From positions 1-29,959 of the IMG/VR virus record IMGVR_UViG_3300029955_000104: a DNA stretch of 29,959 bases, one strand, 5' to 3'. The stretch comes from a virus. The notes below the pieces were generated by a model. That model was not told where the DNA came from. It saw nothing but the letters and a program-made list of their open reading frames with translations, and ran no database searches. Positions within the stretch are counted from its first letter, which is position 1, and the number at the start of each line of letters is the position of its first letter. Positions 22,962 through 28,885 of this stretch are shown piece after piece. The position numbers and the translations under genes are program-made.

Positions 22962-24149
22962 ATGCACACATTTCCTAAACTTTATTCTCGGACATCAACA
23001 AACGCGGTACAAGAATGGCAAATTTTTGTAGATGGAAATAGTTTTTTTACCGTTTCGGGGCAACAAAACGGTCAATCTGTTCGTGCAAAACCCACAGTTT
23101 GTGCAGGAAAGAACATCGGTCGCGGCAACGAAACGTCTCCCGAAGACCAAGCAATGAAAGAGGCTCAAGCACGATATGATAAACAACTCAAATCAGGTGG
23201 CTACTTCGAAAACATCGCGGATATTGACAATGTTCAGTTCGTACAGCCGATGCTTGCAAAAAAGTATCTCGAACGCTTGGATAAAGTGGTATATCCGGTT
23301 GGCGTCCAACTAAAATTCAACGGTGGCCGTTGTGTTGCTACGCGCCATGGTTTGTTTTCCCGTAAGGGTGAACGTTATATTTCTGTGCCTCATATTTTTG
23401 AGTCTATGAAATCGTTTTTTGCTTTATGGCCCGATGCGGTGATTGATGGAGAACTATACGCTCCTAATTTTGGTCAGAAGCTTAATGAAGTAATGAAGCT
23501 AATTCGTAAGACCGTTCATATCACGCAAGCTGACCTTGATAAAAGCGAGAAGCTGGTACGGTTTTATATTTATGATGGATATGGGTATGATGGTGTTGAG
23601 AAGGAAACTAACTATCGCGCACGTTCCGCTGCAATCAAAAAGAATTTCTCTTCCAACCCATATTACTGTCAGGTCTTTACGCGTGTTGCGAATACTCACG
23701 AGGATGTAATGAGGATGTTCGCTGATGATATTAACGCTGGGGAAGAAGGTTCTATCGTTCGTATTTTGGGCGCTCCCTATGAGAACAAACGCTCATCGAA
23801 TCTTTTGAAGGTAAAGCCTACTGACGACGAAGAATTTAAAATCGTCGGGGTTGAAGAAGGTATCGGAAATCGCGCTGGCACCGCTGGCAAAGTTGTGTGT
23901 TTGATGAAAGACGGGCGTACTTTCAAGGCTAATATCAAGGGAACGTTTGAACAGGCGAAGGATATTTGGGTACATCCTGAAAATTATGTTGGTAAGACTG
24001 CCACGATTTTCTTTTACGGATACACTGGAAAGTTGACGGAAACCGTGGATGGAATTGAGAAAACGTTCGCGACTGGCCGACCAAATTATGCTCAGTTCGA
24101 CTGCAATCGCTCATTCGGTGGCGCTGCGGATAAAGATGAAAGTGATTGA
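22962..24149 (+). CDS. ATP-dependent DNA ligase with WGR-like N-terminus
   Basis: The 395-residue protein seals DNA nicks. The first about 80 residues (QEWQIFVDGNSFFTVSGQQN, KNIGRGNETSPEDQAMKEA) resemble a WGR-type domain. The adenylation domain follows: motif I QLKFNGGRCVA with Lys118 (Asn in place of the usual Asp), motif III DGELYAPNFGQKLNEVMKLI, motif IV GEEGSIVR and motif V SNLLKVKP. An OB-fold with KTATIFFYGYTGK and ATGRPNYAQF ends the protein. It has its own promoter and is followed by the kinase gene. Replication or repair use is likely. Confidence 0.9.
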   Translation: MHTFPKLYSRTSTNAVQEWQIFVDGNSFFTVSGQQNGQSVRAKPTVCAGKNIGRGNETSPEDQAMKEAQARYDKQLKSGGYFENIADIDNVQFVQPMLAKKYLERLDKVVYPVGVQLKFNGGRCVATRHGLFSRKGERYISVPHIFESMKSFFALWPDAVIDGELYAPNFGQKLNEVMKLIRKTVHITQADLDKSEKLVRFYIYDGYGYDGVEKETNYRARSAAIKKNFSSNPYYCQVFTRVANTHEDVMRMFADDINAGEEGSIVRILGAPYENKRSSNLLKVKPTDDEEFKIVGVEEGIGNRAGTAGKVVCLMKDGRTFKANIKGTFEQAKDIWVHPENYVGKTATIFFYGYTGKLTETVDGIEKTFATGRPNYAQFDCNRSFGGAADKDESD

Positions 24150-24173
24150 CATTATTTGAAAATCGCATAATAT
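24146..24173 (+). promoter_or_regulatory. Promoter for the kinase-phosphoesterase block
   Basis: TTGACA (24146-24151, overlapping the ligase stop codon), 16-nt spacer, TAATAT (24168-24173), then 7 nt to the ATG at 24181. Separate transcription of the healing enzymes is therefore likely. Confidence 0.72.
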
Positions 24174-24180
24174 AAACGAA

Positions 24181-24630
24181 ATGAAACCAACATTAATACT
24201 TATGGTCGGATGCGTTGCATCTGGCAAGACTCGCTTTTCGAAAGATTATGTCTCACTTAACCCTTCGGTCGTACGTCTTTCCACTGATGAGTTTCGCGCA
24301 ATCGTTGGTAATGGTGAAGGCGACCAAACCGTTAGCGGAAAGGTTTTTCAAACAGTATATGCAGTTACCGAGCATCTGTTGAAACAGGGTAAATCTGTTT
24401 TAATAGACGCTTGCAATTATCATTTGAAAGCGCGAAAAGATTTCCTAGACATAGCAAAACGATGTGACGCAGAAACAGCAGCGTATGTTTTTCGAGTGCC
24501 ATTAGACGTTCTTAAATTGAGAAATAAGGGTCGAGTGCGTCAAGTACCCGAAGATGTAATTGAAAAGCAATTTAACAATTTCGTAATTCCTACCGTTGGT
24601 GAGTTTGGATTCGTATGCAATGTAGAATAA
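24181..24630 (+). CDS. Polynucleotide 5'-kinase-like P-loop kinase
   Basis: The 149-residue protein is a P-loop kinase with MVGCVASGKTRF (Walker A at about 10-17), LSTDEFRAIV (catalytic Asp and Arg as in T4 PNK), VLIDACNYHLKARKDFLDIA and the lid segment LRNKGRVRQVPEDVI. This is the kinase half of T4 Pnk without the HAD phosphatase. It should phosphorylate 5'-OH ends left by anticodon nucleases. The following gene, 1 nt away, encodes a phosphoesterase that could supply the missing 3'-end healing activity. Confidence 0.85.
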   Translation: MKPTLILMVGCVASGKTRFSKDYVSLNPSVVRLSTDEFRAIVGNGEGDQTVSGKVFQTVYAVTEHLLKQGKSVLIDACNYHLKARKDFLDIAKRCDAETAAYVFRVPLDVLKLRNKGRVRQVPEDVIEKQFNNFVIPTVGEFGFVCNVE

Positions 24631-24631
24631 T

Positions 24632-25297
24632 ATGTCACAACACGTAAATTTTAATACTAAAAAAACCCCATTATGGATTGTGTCAGACACACACTTTCAC
24701 CATGACCGCGAATTCTTGTGGAAGCCTCGGGGCTACTCAGATATTCAATCGCATGACGAGGGTGTAAAAAAGAATTGGAATAACCTTGTAGGAAAGGACG
24801 ATAACGTTCTTTGTCTTGGTGATTTTGTATTCAACGACCCTGATGGTTCGCGCTTTAAGCAATTACTTTCAGAGCTAAATGGGTACATCTATTTACTATG
24901 GGGAAACCATAATAGCGGCGTGAAAGCCGTATATAAGAGTGAAGTCCTTCGACAGTATGGAAGCGCGTTAGTTGAGGTATATCCTTTAGCGTATGGTAAT
25001 AAAGTAATGTTTTTGGGCGACTATGTACTTGGACGCATTGATGGTGTGCCTTATGTTGCTTCGCACTTTCCATTTCGTATTTGGGATGAAATGCAGCACG
25101 GCTCTATTGCGTTGAGCGGCCATAGTCACGGTAACGATGAAGGGCGTAATCCAAAAGCTCTTGATGATAAAGCTCTCGATTGCGGCATCGACAACTTTGG
25201 TGGCCCCGTGTCATTTCAGGATGTAATGGAGATTATGAGGGGAAAGCAAACTGTTGTAATAGACCATCACGATAAGAATACTTTATCAGGGCATTAA
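24632..25297 (+). CDS. Calcineurin-like metallophosphoesterase
   Basis: The 221-residue protein has all family metal motifs: VSDTHFHHDREF, CLGDFVFND, LWGNHN, VASHFPF and SGHSHGND. It is a cytosolic two-metal phosphoesterase. It starts 1 nt after the kinase gene. In bacterial Pnkp a metallophosphoesterase domain heals 2',3'-cyclic phosphate ends beside a kinase, so here the same pair may be encoded as two polypeptides. Other substrates, such as cyclic nucleotides, cannot be excluded. Confidence 0.88.
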   Translation: MSQHVNFNTKKTPLWIVSDTHFHHDREFLWKPRGYSDIQSHDEGVKKNWNNLVGKDDNVLCLGDFVFNDPDGSRFKQLLSELNGYIYLLWGNHNSGVKAVYKSEVLRQYGSALVEVYPLAYGNKVMFLGDYVLGRIDGVPYVASHFPFRIWDEMQHGSIALSGHSHGNDEGRNPKALDDKALDCGIDNFGGPVSFQDVMEIMRGKQTVVIDHHDKNTLSGH

Positions 25298-25299
25298 TT

Positions 25300-25848
25300 A
25301 TGGTAAGAATTGCATGTATAGGTTCTCGTGATATTTCCTTATGGACTGCTGCTATTATGGAAAAAATAGGCGAGGTCATCGTTTTATCAGGAGGTTATAT
25401 TGCGACGGGAAACGCTTTAGGTTCTGACGCCGCCTTTGCCCGTGGCGGAAATCGTGTTAGTCCATCCCATGTGATTCTTTATCTTCCTTGGAAGACATAT
25501 AACGAAGAACTGATTGTCGAAAAGAATTTGGTTACGTGGCAGGACAATCCCGAGTGGGAGTTCATAGCTCGTGCCCATCATCCTGTTTACGACCAGCTTT
25601 CAAAAGGCGCAAAGCAGATGATGAACAGAAATGCCGGAATTCTCTCTAGGGCTAATGCGTGTATTGCTTTTCTGAATCATTCAAAACAAGGCTTTGGGGG
25701 AACAGGTCACGGATGGAGAATCGCTGGCACAAAAGCAATTCCTCGCTTCGATTTAGCAACTTTTAACCCCCACAACCGAGAAGATTCCGCAAGACTTGAA
25801 GAATTTTTGAAAAAGCTGTTGACGAAAGACCAAAATGCAGTAGGATAG
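25300..25848 (+). CDS. SLOG/DprA-like Rossmann protein
   Basis: The 182-residue protein begins MVRIACIGSRDISLWTAAIM and has LSGGYIATGNALGSDAAFAR, the glycine-rich nucleotide-binding pattern of SLOG proteins (DprA, LOG, YpsA-related). Phage members of this kind are usually uncharacterised; SLOG domains bind nucleotides or nucleotide-derived ligands. It starts 2 nt after the phosphoesterase stop and ends the protein-coding block before the RNA gene region. A role in NAD-derived signal handling would fit the NADAR neighbour but is speculative. Confidence 0.8.
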   Translation: MVRIACIGSRDISLWTAAIMEKIGEVIVLSGGYIATGNALGSDAAFARGGNRVSPSHVILYLPWKTYNEELIVEKNLVTWQDNPEWEFIARAHHPVYDQLSKGAKQMMNRNAGILSRANACIAFLNHSKQGFGGTGHGWRIAGTKAIPRFDLATFNPHNREDSARLEEFLKKLLTKDQNAVG

Positions 25849-25905
25849 AGGAACCTTAGAAACAAACAGAGTGAATCGAAACCAAAAAGAAAACGAAAAA
25901 CTCTG

Positions 25906-25992
25906 TTGACAACGAAAAAAACTGAGGTAGAGTGAAGAAACAAAGAAAATCTTACAGAAAAAGTTGACAAAAGACGAAACAGAGTGTAAGAT
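25906..25992 (+). promoter_or_regulatory. Tandem promoters for the RNA gene array
   Basis: In the 25849-26000 gap two near-consensus promoters point into the RNA region: TTGACA (25906-25911)-16-TAGAGT (25928-25933), and TTGACA (25964-25969)-17-TAAGAT (25987-25992). The second predicts a transcript start near 26000. No protein gene is seen in the gap. Confidence 0.75.
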
Positions 25993-25999
25993 ATAGTAT

Positions 26000-26400
26000 A
26001 ACGATGAAACCGATTTTAAATAGAAACTTTACATATAGTCAGCCGAGCCTCGAAATAGGCGGGTGTGACGCCCAAAGATGGTCTGCCTATCTGACCTCTG
26101 AGGAAAAGCCGGGAGATACAGCAGATTAGAGAGTAGCAAGCCAGATAGGAAAGACGACGACCCGCTTGCTCTCAGAAAAAGACAGCGGGTTTTTTAGTCG
26201 CAAAACAGATTTTTTAGAACATATAGTGGAAACGATGGAACACCGACCCGAAGAGGGAGGCCGTCGAAAGAAACTCAGAAGGCGCTTTTAGAGTTCCAGC
26301 CTGAATGGAACAAATGTCCGGTCAACACCCTCGAAAAGAGCAATCCGGCTTACCAAACCACCTAGAGTGGCGCGGAACTCTGAATAGGTGTTAGTTTTTG
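26000..26400 (+). ncRNA. rnpB: RNase P RNA-like ribozyme gene
   Basis: The RNA following the tandem promoters has the core of bacterial RNase P RNA. GAGGAAAAGCCGGG (26100-26113) resembles CR-I (GAGGAAAGUCCGGG), and CAATCCGGCTTACC (26341-26354) resembles CR-V (AGAACCCGGCUUAU). AAGCCGG (26106-26112) pairs with CCGGCTT (26345-26351) as helix P4; the conserved bulged U is missing. GGGTGT (26061-26066) pairs with ACACCC (26325-26330) as P2. The order P2-5', P4-5', P2-3', P4-3' is the diagnostic pseudoknot. An outer P1 can form (CCGAGCC 26043-26049 with GGCGCGG 26369-26375, one mismatch; AAACT with AGTTT further out). It precedes an array of tRNA precursors, the RNase P substrates. No protein subunit gene is in the window. 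Confidence 0.72.
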
Positions 26401-26404
26401 GAAA

Positions 26405-26443
26405 GGATAGCACGCCGTCAAACGTGTGCTATCCCCAATTTTT
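26405..26443 (+). terminator. Rho-independent terminator after the RNase P-like RNA
   Basis: GGATAGCAC (26405-26413) and GTGCTATCC form a 9-bp stem followed by CCAATTTTT. It would end the ribozyme transcript or allow partial read-through into the tRNAs. Confidence 0.65.
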
Positions 26444-26508
26444 GCGCTAGTTTAATAACTAAAACGCTCTCAACTGTATGAGAGAGAATTCGGTAAACCG
26501 AAGCGCCA
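26442..26508 (+). tRNA. Cloverleaf-like element, not a standard tRNA
   Basis: GCGCT/AGCGC closes three perfect hairpins: AGTT-TAAT-AACT, CTCTCA-ACTGTA-TGAGAG and TTCGG-TAAA-CCGAA. The layout mimics a tRNA, but the anticodon loop has 6 nt, the T loop only 4, and a proper discriminator-CCA is not paired correctly. It may be a decayed tRNA or a tRNA-like RNA. Confidence 0.35.
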
Positions 26509-26509
26509 T

Positions 26510-26584
26510 GCGGGTATGATGTAATAGCTAGCATCGGGCGTTGCCAACGCTTGCGTGGGGATGCGAATTCCCCTACCCGCTCCA
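26510..26584 (+). tRNA. tRNA-Gly(GCC)
   Basis: Acceptor GCGGGTA/TACCCGC, anticodon arm GGGCG-TTGCCAA-CGCTT with anticodon GCC, T arm GGGGA-TGCGAAT-TCCCC, encoded CCA. The D loop has AG instead of GG and the T loop TGC instead of TTC. Confidence 0.95.
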
Positions 26585-26596
26585 TTTTAGTACCAT

Positions 26597-26670
26597 GCGA
26601 AGGTAGTTTAGCGTTCAGAACGTCGCCCTTAAAAGCGGAAACGTGGGTTAAAATCCCACCCTTTGCCCCA
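26597..26670 (+). tRNA. tRNA with UAA-like anticodon and expanded loop
   Basis: Acceptor GCGAAGG/CCTTTGC, D stem GTTT/GAAC, T arm GTGGG-TTAAAAT-CCCAC and CCA are good. The anticodon arm pairs best as TCGC-CCTTAAAA-GCGG, giving an 8-nt loop; a 7-nt loop (CTTAAAA, anticodon TAA, Leu) would leave two mismatches. There is no long variable arm, unlike bacterial tRNA-Leu, so identity is uncertain. Confidence 0.75.
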
Positions 26671-26672
26671 AT

Positions 26673-26749
26673 CGCCATTAGTTCAACATATTAGAACAGC
26701 GGCCACATGAAGGCCGAAGAAAGACGAGAATAACGTCCGGTGGCGACCA
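26673..26749 (+). tRNA. Atypical tRNA, identity uncertain
   Basis: Acceptor CGCCATT/GGTGGCG with discriminator A and CCA; D stem GTTC/GAAC; anticodon stem CGGCC/GGCCG with loop ACATGAA, which lacks U33 (apparent anticodon ATG); T arm GACG-AGAATAA-CGTC with a non-consensus loop and a long spacer before it. It may be a non-decoding tRNA or a decoy. Confidence 0.6.
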
Positions 26750-26828
26750 TCTTTGTTAGTTTAACTGGTTAAAATTCCCGGCTGTAAAAAGCGGGGGGAA
26801 CGAGGTTCGAACCCTCGACATTGAGCCA
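26750..26828 (+). tRNA. tRNA-Tyr(GTA)-like with 11-nt anticodon loop
   Basis: This starts at the base after the previous CCA. T arm CGAGG-TTCGAAC-CCTCG and D loop with GG are canonical. The anticodon stem TCCCG/CGGGG encloses an 11-nt loop GCTGTAAAAAG that contains the Tyr-like CTGTAAA. The acceptor TCTTTGT/ACATTGA has two T-T mismatches. Decoding ability is uncertain. Confidence 0.7.
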
Positions 26829-26830
26829 AT

Positions 26831-26904
26831 ACGCGTCTGGTGTAACAGAAGCATGATGGTCTCCAAAACCATTCGTCAGGGTGCAAGTCCTTGGATGCGT
26901 GCCA
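26831..26904 (+). tRNA. tRNA-Trp(CCA)
   Basis: Acceptor ACGCGTC/GATGCGT, anticodon arm ATGGT-CTCCAAA-ACCAT, T arm CAGGG-TGCAAGT-CCTTG, GCCA end. D loop AG and T loop TGC as in most tRNAs here. Confidence 0.95.
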
Positions 26905-26922
26905 TTTAATTCGTCTGCCCTC

Positions 26923-26991
26923 TCGATGGGACAGATGGCCTGAGAAGGCGATAATATCCGAAGCAGTGCGGTATTCTGAACTATCGAGCCA
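26923..26991 (+). tRNA. tRNA-like element with unusual internal folds
   Basis: TCGATGG pairs with CTATCGA followed by GCCA, as in a tRNA acceptor. Inside, GCCT-GAGA-AGGC is a GNRA tetraloop hairpin like a serine-type D arm, and AATA.CCG/CGG.TATT form another; no anticodon or T arm fits. It may be a degenerate tRNA or a distinct small RNA. The promoter of the next gene overlaps its end. Confidence 0.4.
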
Positions 26992-27010
26992 TTTGGGTGT
27001 AAAGAGTAGT

Positions 27011-27199
27011 ATGATTATATTACTATTCTATACAGCGTTGTTCGCACTCATTGCATGGGTTGCGTGGACATACATAACAATTCAATGGGCAAAGTATCTT
27101 GTCGGCGGGATTTTCTTCCTGTTGGCACTTTTTGAATTGCTCAGTTTTGCTCTCGATGTTATTAGTGGCGGCTCTGCCCCGCTATGGCATCATTGGTAA
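27011..27199 (+). CDS. Small membrane protein inside the tRNA array
   Basis: From the ATG at 27011 the product is 62 residues with two hydrophobic helices (MIILLFYTALFALIAWVAW at 1-19 and GGIFFLLALFELLSFALDVI at about 32-51) and a short polar end. A -10-like TGTAAAGA (27000-27005 core) lies 5 nt before the start, matching the leaderless pattern. A longer frame from 26891 would run through tRNA sequence and is rejected. It is holin-like in size, but the gene has no lysis neighbours in this window; its function is unknown. Confidence 0.68.
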   Translation: MIILLFYTALFALIAWVAWTYITIQWAKYLVGGIFFLLALFELLSFALDVISGGSAPLWHHW

Positions 27200-27201
27200 T
27201 T

Positions 27202-27276
27202 TGCCGCGATTAGATACTTCGGCAACTCGAACTACAACATAGTGTAGGCTTTTGGTGACTACAATCGTCGCAGCCA
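27202..27276 (+). tRNA. tRNA-like element with 6-nt anticodon loop
   Basis: TGCCGCG/CGTCGCA (one mismatch) with GCCA end; hairpins TTCG-GCAACT-CGAA and CTACA-ACATAG-TGTAG; T arm only TTG-GTGACTA-CAA. The anticodon loop has 6 nt and no U33, so normal decoding is unlikely. It starts right after the membrane protein stop codon. Confidence 0.5.
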
Positions 27277-27305
27277 GCCGTAGAGATTATGTTAGTAGTT
27301 TAATT

Positions 27306-27381
27306 GGGCTTATAGTGATAAAAGATAGCACATCGCACTTGCAATGCGAAAGACTCGGAGCGTTACCGAGTAGGTCCACCA
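27306..27381 (+). tRNA. tRNA-Ala(TGC)
   Basis: Acceptor GGGCTTA/TAGGTCC, anticodon arm TCGCA-CTTGCAA-TGCGA, T arm CTCGG-AGCGTTA-CCGAG, ACCA end. The T loop AGCGTTA swaps T54/A58 to A54/T58 and has G55; the D loop has AG. Confidence 0.93.
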
Positions 27382-27421
27382 ATTTTGTTCCCGTTCTCCA
27401 CCGCTGCGTGTAAAAGCGAGC

Positions 27422-27886
27422 ATGAGAACGATTACTTTAGTTTGCGCAACATGCGGTAAGCCCTTTGATAAGGAAATCAAAGAGTATAACCGCCGTCTCC
27501 GTCTAGGGAAAGCATCAATGTTCTGTGATGAAAAATGCGCGGGTGCAGATAGAGCGTTATCATTTGACCCATTCAAATCAATACTTCTTTTTGCCCGAAA
27601 AAACGCTCGTTCCAGACCTAAAGAATGCTCTATAACTAAAGAATATTTGGAATCTATTTGGCAAATCCAAAATGGTAAATGTGCTTATACTGACGTAGAG
27701 CTAGTTTTGCCGCATCCTAATAAGAGAGCACAACCAAATACCGCATCACTTGACCGTATCGACTCTTCAAAAGGATATATTAAGGGGAATGTTGAATTCG
27801 TATGCGTCTTTGTTAACTTAGGCAAGAATGGCTTTTCGAAGCAACAAGTAATAGACCTACTCAAGCAATTCAAGATTGGCATGTAG
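27422..27886 (+). CDS. HNH endonuclease within the tRNA array
   Basis: The 154-residue protein has an N-terminal zinc knuckle (CATCGKPFDKEIKEYNRR, then MFCDEKC) and a C-terminal nuclease with KCAYTDVEL, ASLDRIDSSKGYIKGNVEFV and VNLGKNGFSKQQV, the same LDRxDSxxGYxxGN signature as the 1684-2241 gene. A TGTAAAAG box ends 5 nt before the ATG. Its last 10 nt, including the stop TAG, are the first bases of tRNA-Ile, so the insertion reused tRNA sequence as its stop codon and could target tRNA genes. Confidence 0.9.
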   Translation: MRTITLVCATCGKPFDKEIKEYNRRLRLGKASMFCDEKCAGADRALSFDPFKSILLFARKNARSRPKECSITKEYLESIWQIQNGKCAYTDVELVLPHPNKRAQPNTASLDRIDSSKGYIKGNVEFVCVFVNLGKNGFSKQQVIDLLKQFKIGM

Positions 27887-27951
27887 CTCAGAAGCAGAGC
27901 ACTCGCTTGATAAGCGATAGGTCGAGATTGCAAAATTCTCTATGCCAACCA
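27877..27951 (+). tRNA. tRNA-Ile(GAT)
   Basis: Acceptor TGGCATG/TATGCCA, D stem GCTC/GAGC, anticodon arm with loop TTGATAA (GAT), T arm GAGAT-TGCAAAA-TTCTC, ACCA end. The HNH reading frame ends inside its acceptor/D region. Confidence 0.9.
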
Positions 27952-28010
27952 TTTTACTTCCTGTTTAAAATCAGCTTGGCAGATTATGTTTGCTAAATTA
28001 AAATTTACGT

Positions 28011-28067
28011 GGGCCGTCATGTACCATAGGGGGCGACGAATCCTTGCAAGCGCCTCACGGTCCACCA
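28011..28067 (+). tRNA. 57-nt minimal tRNA-like element
   Basis: A perfect 7-bp acceptor GGGCCGT/ACGGTCC with ACCA encloses only 39 nt, folding as ATG-TAC-CAT and GGGGCG/CGCCTC. There is no room for separate D, anticodon and T arms. It has the ends of a tRNA precursor but cannot decode. The 27952-28010 stretch before it holds nothing recognisable. Confidence 0.5.
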
Positions 28068-28089
28068 AAATAACGTGTAAAGTAGATAT

Positions 28090-28473
28090 ATGAAAATGAA
28101 TCTATCAGCGAGGACGGTATACGCCTTCCTATCTACTAAAATGTTTGTTATTGCGCTATTTACGTTGGCATTGCATCTTCATCATCGGTCCATTATGTAT
28201 TTTCCAGATTTGAGAAATACAATAGGCTGGCAGCTTTTCCTCCTTGTCGTAGGAGCGGCGGGCCTTATTAATTGTAGGTACAAATCCTACAAAGTTAGCA
28301 TTGCTGTATCAATTGCAATATTGTTAATTTCGAATTTTTTGATTATTGGACTGTATTTAAAAGATAATCAATCAGCGGATTGGGCGGGAAGAATAACTGA
28401 CGTTTTCTTTATAGCTTATACTCTAACGCACTTATTTAGGTATAAGAGGTTAGATGACAGAATTTTGTGTTAA
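28090..28473 (+). CDS. Membrane protein with about four transmembrane segments
   Basis: The 127-residue protein has four hydrophobic stretches (MFVIALFTLALHLHH, WQLFLLVVGAAGLIN, VSIAVSIAILLISNFLIIGL and ITDVFFIAYTLTHLF) with short polar loops. It lies inside the tRNA array and is preceded by TGTAAAGT (core 28078-28083) only 6 nt before the ATG. The family is not recognised. Its presence between tRNA genes with its own promoter suggests independent early expression. Confidence 0.72.
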   Translation: MKMNLSARTVYAFLSTKMFVIALFTLALHLHHRSIMYFPDLRNTIGWQLFLLVVGAAGLINCRYKSYKVSIAVSIAILLISNFLIIGLYLKDNQSADWAGRITDVFFIAYTLTHLFRYKRLDDRILC

Positions 28474-28520
28474 TAGCGTGTGTTTTGAGCGACTATACTA
28501 TGCCCCACGCTTGGAAAGAT

Positions 28521-28593
28521 GCACCGTAGTTCAATGTAGAACGTCCCGCCTAGAATTGCGGGAAATACTGGACGATTCCAGTCGGTGCCACCA
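28521..28593 (+). tRNA. Atypical tRNA with 8-nt anticodon loop
   Basis: GCACCG/CGGTGC acceptor, D stem GTTC/GAAC, anticodon stem TCCCGC/GCGGGA with 8-nt loop CTAGAATT, T arm ACTGG-ACGATT-CCAGT with a 6-nt loop, CACCA end. The anticodon could be AGA or GAA depending on register, so identity is not assigned. Confidence 0.65.
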
Positions 28594-28597
28594 TTTT

Positions 28598-28672
28598 GCT
28601 CGTATATTCCAACGCAGAGAAGCAACGTTGAGAACGTTGACAGTGGGAGTGCGAATCTCCCTACGAGCACCA
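28598..28672 (+). tRNA. tRNA with anticodon GAG (Leu?) lacking a long variable arm
   Basis: Acceptor GCTCGTA/TACGAGC, anticodon arm CAACG-TTGAGAA-CGTTG, T arm GGGAG-TGCGAAT-CTCCC, ACCA end. GAG reads Leu codons, but the variable loop is only about 5 nt, whereas bacterial tRNA-Leu is class II. Confidence 0.88.
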
Positions 28673-28677
28673 TATCA

Positions 28678-28724
28678 AACTCGCCACGCCTCTTAGTAAA
28701 GCGTAATTTGGTGAGTGTTTTTTA
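28678..28724 (+). terminator. Rho-independent terminator inside the tRNA array
   Basis: ACTCGCCA and TGGTGAGT (one G-T pair) form an 8-bp stem enclosing ACGC/GCGT, followed by GTTTTTT. It splits the array into at least two transcription units. Confidence 0.75.
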
Positions 28725-28725
28725 T

Positions 28726-28800
28726 CGCTGCATCGTTCATGTAGTAGGACTCAGGTTTCATAAGCCTAGAAAGAGGATGCAAACGCCTCTGTAGCGACCA
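28726..28800 (+). tRNA. tRNA-Met(CAT)
   Basis: Acceptor CGCTGCA/TGTAGCG, D stem GTTC/GGAC, anticodon loop TTCATAA (CAT) on a short stem, T loop TGCAAAC, ACCA end. It could also be an Ile tRNA with modified C34. Confidence 0.85.
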
Positions 28801-28806
28801 TTTTTT

Positions 28807-28880
28807 CGGGAATTAGTCTAATAGTAGGACGCGCCGTTTGGGGCGGTGTGGCGATGGAGCGTTACCATCATTCCCGACCA
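28807..28880 (+). tRNA. tRNA-Pro(TGG)
   Basis: Acceptor CGGGAAT/ATTCCCG, anticodon arm CGCCG-TTTGGGG-CGGTG, T arm GATGG-AGCGTTA-CCATC, ACCA end; D loop AG. Confidence 0.94.
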
Positions 28881-28885
28881 TTTAT

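Noticed and set aside
26004-26129. 41-codon frame beginning MKPILNRNF just after the second array promoter
   Set aside because: It runs through the proposed P1, P2 and P4 strands of the RNase P-like RNA and has no ribosome site or recognisable product.
26161-26196. Terminator-like hairpin CCCGCT/AGCGGG followed by TTTTTT
   Set aside because: It lies between the two halves of P4, so it is more likely an internal helix of the RNase P-like RNA. The 18-nt loop is also long for a terminator. If the P4 pairing is wrong, it should be reconsidered.
26418-26678. Minus-strand 86-codon frame over the first tRNAs
   Set aside because: It is antisense to tRNA-Gly and the UAA-like tRNA and is a by-product of their structure.
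26891-27010. N-terminal extension of the small membrane protein
   Set aside because: It would begin inside tRNA-Trp and cross a tRNA-like element. A promoter and ATG at 27011 give a sensible membrane protein.
28454-28696. 80-codon plus-strand frame after the four-helix membrane protein
   Set aside because: It is made up of two tRNA sequences read as codons.
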